A stretch of 64,000 bases of DNA, from assembly GCA_921293015.1 (NCBI GenBank), contig OV121089.1, positions 40,968,520-41,032,519 of the forward strand, in the 5' to 3' direction. The position numbers and the translations under genes are program-made. Below the pieces are notes generated by a model. The model saw nothing but the letters and a program-made list of their open reading frames with translations, had not been told where the DNA came from and searched no databases. Source of the stretch: Phorcus lineatus (taxonomy: Eukaryota; Mollusca; Gastropoda; Trochida; Trochidae). Shown piece by piece: positions 55,445-64,000 of the stretch. Within the stretch, counting starts at the first letter, position 1; each line of letters opens with the position of its first letter.

Positions 55445-57105
55445 GTCAGAACTACTTTCATCGAAGATGCGACAATCGGGTCCAAACAAGAGACATGTGA
55501 TCCACAAAGAAATCCAGCCATCTTGCAGCTGATTCTATGATATGCCAGCTGATTCTATGATATGCCAGCTGATTCTACGATATGTCAGTTTCATCTGATA
55601 CCACCACATGAGCACACCTTGAATATCCTTATAAGCATCTATATCCAGGACGATATGATCTTGAAAACTAGGCATCCAAAAGTATAAGTTTGTGAATTTA
55701 AATGGCAGAATTAAGGAAAACTTTAACAAAATTTCTAGGTTTACAGGCTATCTGATGGGCCTTACTCACATCACTAGAAGCTATTTATGGAAGACATAAA
55801 TGGAGGATTCACAGTGACAATCTTGAAATCAAGATGGCGGGCCGTCATCCTTTGTTGATATCTTTGATAATGAATATACTTGTTATTCTTATATTCATAT
55901 TTAAGGTTGTGCTCTTATGCTTTCAAGTTAAATATAGATGATCATTGTGACTTAAGGATTAAGATTGAAATCAGTGCCTGTGACATACCAGTATTTATCT
56001 GTTAATACAATCTCAAGTTTAGTTTAAGGATTCCTGAGATGATAGATCCATTTTGATGAAACTTTGTCTGACAAAATTCGCCTAGACTTAATGTAGAGAC
56101 TTCTATGAAACTTACGTTGTATGTATGATGGTGTTATGAACTTTAATATGTTGTTATAAAACATAGGTATTTTCAAAGAGCGATACAATTTCCTCAGTTT
56201 ATAACTCCATGATGAATCTTTGGCTAAGGAACTATAGAGGGGGGAATCATCAGTTTAAAAGCAATATGGTCTTTTTAGTGGCCATGTCGATATTTAGTGA
56301 CAATTAAAAAGTAGAAATCAGTTTAATGTGAACTTTTTTTAAAGAGAAACTTCAAGATTTCTTTTCATTGCATGACGTTCTCTAGATTTAGACTAAAAAG
56401 GAAATAGATGTAAGTGCATAGAAAAAAGTGTTGTAGTCACTTTGGTTGTTGTTTGTTTGCAGCATGTTTTGTTTTGTTAAAGAAATATTTGTCCAGTGAG
56501 GAGGACATTGTAGCCCTTATAGTGACTGTTATTACCCTGTTCTAGTCAGTCCCCTGATTTTACTGTTTGATACTATAACCAAGTTGTATCATAGCATTAT
56601 ATCAGTCAATATTTAGAGATGCCACTAATCCTTTATTCAGCAACAAAATAATGTCTTTGTATGATATAAAAAAGTATGCTCCTACAATGTTTCCTCCCTG
56701 CAAACCCTCCCCCCACCCCACAACAATAATTTTCAATTTTCAGCTTGTAAAATTTTTTGGGGGGGGGGCTTTCTACCACTTCATCGAATACAATCTATGG
56801 TTCATACACAACAATGGTACATTTGTGAGAATTGATTTAACACATATATCTGTCAACTCCATGAAAATGGTACTTCAAATGTTTTAAAACGTTGAAAATA
56901 TGTTGATCATATTACAGTTAAGATCTCACTGTTAACATGTTGTTGAAGAATACATTTTAATAATTATGAAACTGTTAACCACTTCAAGTCATCTATCCTC
57001 TTGGTATCAATTTACCTGCGCCATTGCACTGACCGCCAGGTAGACTTGTTTTATCATTGCATTGCTTATGCCTCGAGAACAATATCATTTCTTAAAATAA
57101 ATAAA
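55445..57105 (+). other. FABP 3' flank and probable 3' untranslated region
   Basis: Three copies of a 20 bp repeat (CAGCTGATTCTATGATATGC) at 55526-55590. The first well-formed polyadenylation signals are overlapping AATAAA at 57096-57101 and 57100-57105, which would give a long 3' UTR of about 1.65 kb; earlier weak ATTAAA near 56303. The true end is not determinable. Confidence 0.35.
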
Positions 57106-58557
57106 ATGTACACTTTTTGTGCATGTAGCCTTGTTATCATAAAAATATCTTGCATGATTTGGCATTGAATGATAAATAGCTATCTGGTTGTTGTATTTCA
57201 AATGCCAAATAGTTGGAAAATTTACCAAAATGGGGGTAATGGGACAAAATTAAGCTTTAATTACTTATGTATACACTGATATGGATTATTTTGTGCACAG
57301 CTTTAACATGCCCACGTCCTTTCATATTTATTGTATTTTAAGAACCAAACTGTTTTAATCCTGATTTATCTTCTCTAACCTATATCATATTGTGAGGTAA
57401 TGTATCTAGACATCGCTACTATGGACAACTGCAACACAGTTGGGGGGTTTCTTAAAAATTCCACGCTCTCTTGCTCACTGGTTAGTTAAGAAGAGGATCA
57501 TAAATTGGCTGTAAAGTCTCCTTTTTCAATACTTCAAGGAAAAATTGTAACTGCAGTTTTATCCCTGTATTCAACAAATTGCTGCACTCTCTGCCAATAA
57601 TGTTTACTCTATTTATACAAACAGCGCCAATCCCCTCACAATGTTTAAACAAACATTTAACTCCAGCGGCAATACATTGAAAATACAGGGTTTAAGCCTC
57701 TTGTAAATTACACAATTATGTGACAGATAGTAAAAGTCAATAGCCATGAAGAAAACAGACCACAGCTCCGGTCAGCAGAACATTCCTAAGCAACAAACAT
57801 TTACCCTGGAGAATATTGGGATGTTTTAACCTTGTGTTTGTGAAAAAAATGTTTTAGTCTGGTATTATGTGTTATCAATTTAATATGTCTTTTAACAGGG
57901 GTTTAAAAATTTATCAAGAGTCATTTAGTCATGGACTTACAGCGGGGTTGTATTTGCATTAAGTCATAGAACTTTGTCAGAAAATCAAGTCATTTTTGTA
58001 GTTATTAGTTTTAAAAAAAGAGGCAAGTCATTTACTTTTTGGCCATTCTTTAAAGTAAGTAGAGGAAGAACAAGATGGATACTTCAGCCTACATTGTTAT
58101 CATTGATTCCCTGTGGTTGAACATCCATCTTAGATCTAAGGTTGGTTGTAACCCCCACCATAGCTTTACTTCTATTCTTTCAAGTAAGTCAAAGGTAAAA
58201 TTTTATCAGTCAGTGATCTGGGACGAAGAGATTTTTAACCCCTTATAAAGCATGTTTTAATACTTATTGTGCGCCTGTCATTAATAATAAAACTTCATCC
58301 TCAGGTATTTTAGAAAATAGAGGACAAACATTTACATTTTAGATATTTTGGAGTTTTATCATGCAAAATTCTAATGTGTTTATACATAATGACAATGTAT
58401 AGACATTTTCTCTTGCCTTTCCTGAACACAATAAATGATTTTGTAACAAAGGTTTGTTGTTTTGCTTATCTCTGTCGTCTCATGCAATTCATGTCAGTTT
58501 GTGTCATTTATATGTCATTGAATGTTGCTGGAAATACTAATTCAAATGTTAATCTGT
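57106..58557. other. Intergenic, no gene recognised
   Basis: AT-rich. 58050-58200 resembles the end of the Penelope-like relic (GATACTTCAGCCTACATTGT). Confidence 0.4.
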
Positions 58558-58571
58558 TTAGTATGGTAACA

Positions 58572-58889
58572 GGGGGCGGGATAGCGCAGTGGTTAGCGCG
58601 TTTGGCTTCGGATCAGAAAGTCCGTGGTTCGAATCCCGCCAGGGGCTCGGCAACTTTGTCTGCAGCAGAGAACTGTTCTACACGCAGTCAGGTTTGGGTG
58701 CAATGCTACACTGAAATTCAGCGCAGTACCACCCATGGTTCGCTAGTTCCAGCCGATGCTCGCAGGTTTCACCGCAATGCATAGCCACAATGGTGTTGCG
58801 GGCTTTCTCCCTGCAATAATACTAGCAACCGCGATATAAGTGAAATAATCTTGAAAGCGGCGTTAAACACCAACTCACATCACATCACA
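58572..58889 (+). repeat. Full-length tRNA-derived SINE with 14 bp TSD
   Basis: Flanked by identical TTAGTATGGTAACA (58558-58571 and 58890-58903). Head GGGGGCGGGATAGCGCAGTG with A box, then B box GGTTCGAATCCCGCC at its usual place, so it could bind RNA polymerase III factors. Body landmarks are AGAGAACTGTTCTACACGC and CCTGCAATAATACTAGC. The tail GCGGCGTTAAACACCAACTC is followed by CACAT repeats. This is the least decayed copy in the window and likely recent. It needs a partner LINE, not present here. Confidence 0.93.
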
Positions 58890-58903
58890 TTAGTATGGTA
58901 ACA

Positions 58904-61430
58904 ATATAAAGAGTTGAAATACAGGGGCAAGAACCTGTGTAAATTTCTATTCAGATTTAAGATATTGAATCAGTTCAGAACTATATCTTTCCGAAATTAA
59001 GTCAGCACGGTCAGCACAACTCAGACGTGTGCTCACTAAACGCTGACATGTAAGGCTCACAACTTCAACTTCACAGCACGATTTTGGCAAATCTTAAACA
59101 CAATAAACACCCAATGTCTATAGGGTGCTCTTTCTCAGGAAGATGAGTATCATGTATTACTAATTTGTCCTAAATATTCAGAGATCTGAACCAAATATCT
59201 GCCTTGATTTTTCTATAATCAACCTTCCCAAATTGAATTTTGCATGCTTCTGTATACTGAAACTATTGATTTGTTATTTAAGTTAGCTCTTGTGTTGTAC
59301 TACATATTTAAGTTAAGAAAACATTATAATTGTTAATTGGATTTTAACTGCACTTGTCAATATGCTTTACAAGTAGTGCATATCTGTAATATTTAAGTTT
59401 TACACATGAACTATTGGCATTAGGGCCAATTTTATACATAAAAATCCGTCTGTCAGCAATACAGCCGACTATAATCACAACAATATCCTTGAAATTTTAG
59501 CCTGAAGATGAAAAACTGAAAATTACTGAAAACTAAATAGGATTCAATTATGTTGCTTACATAAACTATGGCATAAACCAAAATTTCACTTTGGTGCACT
59601 GTACGCCAAACCAAAAGCAATATACTGCAGATGTGACCATTTCACTCTTTTATTTATTCCTCTCCAAAATACAATGTCCAGTGTAGGGCAAAACACACAC
59701 CAATCTCCATATCTGGCTAAATTAACCTGCCATTTGTCACCTTCTCTGTGCCAGCTCTTTGGTGTGCTGCACCCTTACTTGATAGTCCAAGAAGTTTGGA
59801 GGGTAAAAAGGATAACTAGAAGTTACGGTAATAAAATACCATACAGTCTTCTGTAGATTGTGAAAATTGGTAGCGAGTTTGTGACATTCACAAATGTACA
59901 TGGGGAATGGAGAGTTGTAACAAATGGTTTATTTTTTCAAGAGTGAGGTTTGAACCCACAGAACATCAACCCCCTTGGATCAGGGGCTGGATTGGTTTTA
60001 TGTCCAGGTGATTTGAACAACAGGTGGCGCCACAATAATCAGTTTACAGACTGGCAGGTCATAGGTCACTGTAAAATCATTTTAGTATTACTATAACATA
60101 CGTAATTGATTGGTGTAATGGAAAAAATGCAAAAATTACATGATTTATTATTTAACTTGTATAGTTCGATATTCCCAGGTGTCTCACCTGAAACTTGCAG
60201 GCCATCCTCCTACATAAGAACATCGCGAAACTCCTACAATATCCCGATAACTATCAGGCTCCCAAAACATCATATCAAACAATGCCATCATGGCTTATTC
60301 AACTTTAAATTTTTCCTTGTGGAGTTTTCTGAGCTACTGTGGATGCTTTGTTATTTGGGAAACATTGAAATAACTATCAGTGACATGTTTGATGCCTATT
60401 TAAACCCCTGAAATAAGTGCATGAATTTTCAATCAATTCAATAACAAACAAAAATGTTTTCGTAAATATGTTCAAAGAAATAAGAAAAATCGTAATTTAA
60501 AGATCCCTGGAAACTTATTATGTAATTATATGCAGTGGCGGACCACCCTGAATAATACCAAAGTCCAGTCACATAGGCATGACACGATTATAAGTCAAAA
60601 GATTCGTCTGTATATGAATATTTCACGTATTGAAGAATATTCTTTCTTCTTAAAAAGTATGATCTTCTTCTTTTATTCTGATTTTTTAAATGCACAAAGA
60701 TTGCCATGAAGAATAACAGGACTGAGATAAAATCTTGTTTCATTCCATTTGAAATGAAAACAATAAATTATTACGACGTACCTGTTAACCACGGTACTGG
60801 TTGGAGCACTCATAAAATACTTAGTCTCATTCTGCGCATGCACACATGTACGTATCCAATCTCATTACACCCAACTCGAATAACTTGATAACTAAGCTAC
60901 AGAAAATATCATAGAAAGGCAACATATAGAATAGTAATATTATTTACAAAAACATTTATAAATCTTATAATTTGACACTCACTTTAGTATATTCATAATT
61001 TTGTCAGTAAAAGAAACAATTAGTAGGCCTTTTGTCCATTATATATTTTTTTTAAATCTTTCATACGTGCAAAAGTTCAAATCAAATCAAGCATTTCATG
61101 ACATTAATAAATCCATGTAATCGACGTCCCCCAACACGCATTAACAGTTTAATTACAGAACGAAGTACTTCATGAATGAATCTGTATGGTTATCCTCTCT
61201 CCAGGGAGCTGCTGCTCTCATTTCTCCCCACGTTTTCTGTCCTCTGTAACCGGTGGGACATAATGCGCACTTACATCAGATTTCTGTAAGCGGGAAAAAT
61301 ATGCAAAGCGCGTCTACTAATAAATGTCGGTTAAAGTGTCACAGAGAAAGTTTCATTAATTTTGTATGTGGTTTAGATAGAGCCAGAATATCATTAATCT
61401 AACTAACTAAAGTTGCATATTTATATATAA
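58904..61430. other. Intergenic, no gene recognised
   Basis: Low coding potential. A frame at 60106-60411 has no recognisable domain. A CAGTGGCGGACCACC stretch at 60534 is a worn hAT-like end. Confidence 0.4.
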
Positions 61431-61513
61431 TAGTGGCGGATCCAGGATTTTTGAAAGGGGGGGTTCGGATTCAGAAATTGTCAAAGAAGGGGGGGGGGGG
61501 GGGGGGGGGGGGG
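61431..61513 (+). repeat. hAT-like element end and G25 tract
   Basis: AGTGGCGGATCCAGGATTTT starts a widespread hAT-type terminus; the opposite end is not found. A run of 25 G at 61489-61513 follows, likely to be miscounted in assembly. Confidence 0.5.
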
Positions 61514-62154
61514 TGTTAATTGATTTTCAAATACATGCAAATATGTGTAGCTTACTGTTGGTTTCTAGAGGTTAATAGATCACGGAAACCATGCTTTTCT
61601 TACGTCTTCCTTTTTCAAAGCCCATCAAAACCTTGGGTTTTTTTATGAATAGTTTTTTTCAATTTCGTAAGAATTGAATAGAATAGAAAATAGCGAAGCA
61701 AAGTCTAGCTAAACGACTAGAGAGAACGTAATCAAGCTAAGTTTACTCAGCTAAGCAAAGTCGCATTGAAAGTTAACTATTAAATGAACTAATCAATTTA
61801 ATTCTGGTCTTAATTAGTTATTATTGTGTGCCACACGGTAATATCTCCTTATTAAGAAACCTTTACCTTGTCTTTTACCAAAATAGCTTGCTAGAAATGT
61901 TAGATTCACTGAATGTTTCGAATGTTTCAATGATTAATACGTTCTATTGATTTTCAGGTTTTTATTCAATAAAACCAACGTTCTAACACCATAAAATATT
62001 ACATTGGTAAGATTTTTTAAAACCATCTTTAAAATCCAAAATTCAAAAATAACATTTGAAAACTAATAATCACGAACAGCCTTGCAAGGATTCGAACCCG
62101 CGTTGTTTGAAAAATATATTAGATTTGGTGAACACTGACAAAGGGAGGTAATTC
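61514..62154. other. SNRPD3 upstream spacer
   Basis: No gene seen. A reversed B-box-like GGATTCGAACCCGCG at 62090-62104 is probably a SINE scrap. Confidence 0.4.
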
Positions 62155-62158
62155 CAAA

Positions 62159-62209
62159 CCGGAAGTTTTCAAATCGTAGCCGGTACGCGCGCCGCCATTA
62201 TTCTCCAAT
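62159..62209 (+). promoter_or_regulatory. SNRPD3 core promoter motifs (ETS, YY1, CCAAT)
   Basis: CCGGAAGT (62159-62166, ETS type), GCCGCCATT (62191-62199, YY1 type) and CCAAT (62205-62209) sit 100-150 bp before the start codon in the only GC-rich patch of the area, with no TATA box. This mix is typical of housekeeping and ribonucleoprotein genes; factor binding is inferred. Confidence 0.5.
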
Positions 62210-62310
62210 GTGAGTCGCTGTTACTCTTTGTTTTCAATCCACTGAATCAGGAGCTGAAATCAGCCCAAAATACTTTGAAAATAGCTCAAAGCTGAAGACG
62301 GACTGTCACC

Positions 62311-62623
62311 ATGTCTATTGGTGTGCCGATTAAGGTTTTGCATGAGGCAGAAGGTCACATAGTGACATGTGAAACGACCATGGGTGAAGTATACAGAGGA
62401 AAATTGGTCGAAGCAGAGGACAATATGAATTGCCAAATGGCAAATATCACTGTGACATACAGAGACGGTCGTGTTGCACAGCTTGAAAACGTTTACATCC
62501 GTGGAAGCAAAATAAGATTTCTCATTCTTCCGGACATGTTAAAAAATGCCCCCATGTTCAAGCGAGTCCAGGGCAAAGGTGGTGGCGCTGGAAGAGGAAA
62601 ATCGGCCATTCTTCGTGCACAAG
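62311..62623 (+). CDS. SNRPD3: SNRPD3 exon 1 coding part (Sm fold)
   Basis: 104 codons plus one base, to ...ILRAQ, donor GTATAA. Reading past the donor gives a spurious 111-codon frame ending at 62646. A non-consensus +3/+4 in the donor is noted. Confidence 0.96.
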
Positions 62624-63253
62624 GTATAAATACAAAATCTCTGTAAATAATATCTTTAATAACGTCATAATTCACTTTCCAAAAGTCAGGTAGAATGAGA
62701 GGTTACTCCTCAGCTTTTGTTTGGCTTCATGGGTGATATGAGATTAGAACGTCACTGTCTAAACAAAGTGGTTGATGTAAACAAAGTTAATTGTTGCAAC
62801 AAAATAGTAATTAATTAGCCTAAACTATTTCTTTGGAAGATGATGCATTGAAAAATGTTTGAGGCAATATTTAATTAAAGTCATGTTGCCGAACAAATGA
62901 TATTTCAGTACTTCGTCAGTGTGATGTAACAAGTACAGTAGGCTAGCTTTCACTTCAAAAGTGTTCAGATTGCATAATTAATTCATTGGCAGATATACGA
63001 CTGTAAAAGTAATTAAAAGTATATATTTAGTTATTTTTATTCCCAATGGCAAAAAGGTTCACAGGTTTGATACTTATTCACAAATTTATTTACAATGGTA
63101 GTTCCTGGAAGGATATTAATTATTTATGAAAATAACCCATCCATAAGCAATAATAGTTTATCTAATTTTGAAATCTGCTCTTGTATTTTTCCAGCTGCAA
63201 GAGGGAGAGGAAGGGCTGGAGGGAGAGGGAATGTCTTCCAGAAGCGGCGCTGA
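62311..63253 (+). CDS. SNRPD3: Small nuclear ribonucleoprotein Sm D3, 2 coding exons, 123 aa
   Basis: Joined from 62311-62623 and 63195-63253 with one phase-1 intron (GTATAA..TTTCCAG). Starts [20 protein letters not shown], identical to the vertebrate protein over this stretch. Contains the Sm1 motif (to about residue 45), [20 protein letters not shown] and [15 protein letters not shown] (Sm2), then a glycine-rich linker. Exon 2 gives the RG-rich tail [19 protein letters not shown], a target of symmetric arginine dimethylation in the family. Sm D3 pairs with Sm B in the heptameric ring on U1, U2, U4 and U5 snRNAs. The human protein is 126 aa, so it is complete. Start in a strong context (GTCACCATGTC). 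Confidence 0.97.
63195..63253 (+). CDS. SNRPD3: SNRPD3 exon 2 coding part (RG tail)
   Basis: 59 bp from acceptor TATTTTTCCAG, closing the split alanine codon and ending TGA 63251-63253. Confidence 0.96.
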
Positions 63254-63467
63254 AAATCATCATCCAAAATTGGACCAAGTCTATAAGTTGTGTAACATTG
63301 AAGGACTCAAATCATACCAATATGGGCAAAAGATTGCGTCTCTGGGCTCTTTGACCCATTTGCATTATTGCATATTTTTAACATTTCATTTGTCTTACAA
63401 ATCACTTTGTATATATATGCTTGTCAGACACAAGTAAATCATGCGACTTCATGTGTTGAAGTAAATC

Positions 63468-63473
63468 ATTAAA
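63468..63473 (+). terminator. SNRPD3 polyadenylation signal
   Basis: ATTAAA 215 bp after the stop codon, the first good signal; it gives a short 3' UTR. Confidence 0.5.
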
Positions 63474-63479
63474 ACATTT

Positions 63480-64000
63480 GTCATTTAAATGCATTTTTGT
63501 TATATTTACCAGAGCTAGAAATGAATGTATAGTCTGTGGCACTCGAGTTCTCGTAGAAATTGAAAGAAAATGGTATTTTTAATTCGATCATGTATTACCT
63601 GTGCAATACATTATATCATCATACCCCTGCTAGACTTAGTAGAGGGTATGTAGCGCTCTAAATTTTCGTATGTCATAGTTTTTTCATCATAACTCAAAAA
63701 CAATGTGACTTGGAAACTACAAATTTGGTGTAAATTTTTCCACCGCGGAGTCGATGTGCATCTATCTAGGTCATTATTCGAAATCTATGACTTTCAAACT
63801 TCGAATTTGGTATGAATGAAAGTTGCCTATGGGGGTGTTAATGTACCATATAGTTAGACCTCCAGGTTGCAAATTTTTCTATAATGTTTACCAAAAACAG
63901 ATGAACAAGTTTGATATTGTTAACCTATGTGTAAATCTTTAACTGTCCAAAATGTAAAACAGCCTTCTTTTGAATGTGATTCTTAAACTGATGTTTTACT
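63480..64000. other. Intergenic right edge
   Basis: No gene. TACCCCTGCTAGACTTAGTA followed by GAGGGTA (63622-63649) can form a small hairpin and may begin a dispersed repeat. Confidence 0.35.

Noticed and set aside
59940-59975. tRNA-like reversed B box (GGTTTGAACCCAC)
   Set aside because: No cloverleaf can be formed with neighbouring sequence.
60106-60411. 101-codon frame
   Set aside because: Low-complexity composition, no domain and no flanking signals.
61489-61513. G25 tract as a G-quadruplex regulatory element
   Set aside because: Single homopolymer beside a transposon end; length probably uncertain in the assembly.
62085-62110. tRNA gene suggested by GGATTCGAACCCGCG
   Set aside because: Only the T-arm region is present; no acceptor stem pairing.
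62493-62675. Minus-strand frame over SNRPD3 exon 1
   Set aside because: Shadow of the Sm D3 coding sequence.
63168-63437. Plus-strand 89-codon frame
   Set aside because: Overlaps SNRPD3 exon 2 in a different frame and starts inside the intron.

Overview
This is a eukaryotic nuclear window: AT-rich, intron-rich and packed with DNA transposons. A marine mollusc, most likely a gastropod, is the best guess. The reasons are tRNA-derived SINEs ending in a GCGGCGTTAAAC-type tail with ACTCAC/CACAT repeats, many TTAA-flanked MITEs, and animal genes with ordinary GT-AG introns. The species cannot be read from the sequence.

The first 17 kb is a transposon graveyard. It opens with the 3' end of a Ty3/gypsy retrotransposon and its LTR. 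It then holds several paralogous copies of a composite repeat: a noncoding 5' module with 45-47 bp tandem repeats, a decayed hAT-like transposase, and a 3' module. Two copies (about 690-9160, split, and 14421-17045) keep the transposase fossil; two others (about 9649 and 11954) lack it and share one deletion junction. The first copy is split by a 5.65 kb PIF/Harbinger element (1662-7314) with its Myb-like protein and DDE transposase. That element is itself invaded by a 2.4 kb TTAA-flanked element (3686-6097), which cuts the transposase near its C-terminus. The second composite copy preserves the uninterrupted Harbinger target site.

Three host genes follow, each assembled here exon by exon. 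SLX1 (minus strand, 24397 to 20709, 4 exons, 283 aa) is the GIY-YIG catalytic subunit of the SLX1-SLX4 structure-specific endonuclease. A cytosolic fatty-acid-binding protein (plus strand, 30481 to 55444, 4 exons, 131 aa) is spread over 25 kb by large introns. SNRPD3, the spliceosomal Sm-D3 protein (plus strand, 62311 to 63253, 2 coding exons, 123 aa), lies near the right end. A 3.5 kb satellite of 135 bp units (26057-29608) lies between SLX1 and FABP, which are divergently transcribed.

The FABP introns are a showcase of nonautonomous elements. They include a 783 bp foldback element with a perfect 8 bp target duplication, two TTAA MITE families each present as an inverted pair, a hAT-type MITE nested in one of them, another TTAA MITE with a GGAGGTTGGATAC terminal repeat, a Penelope-like GIY-YIG relic, SINEs and three clusters of perfect TGACGTCA sites. 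Just upstream of the FABP start codon are three nuclear-receptor half-sites spaced by 1 bp each (two overlapping DR1 elements), a plausible lipid-sensing input. No operon-like or CRISPR system is present.
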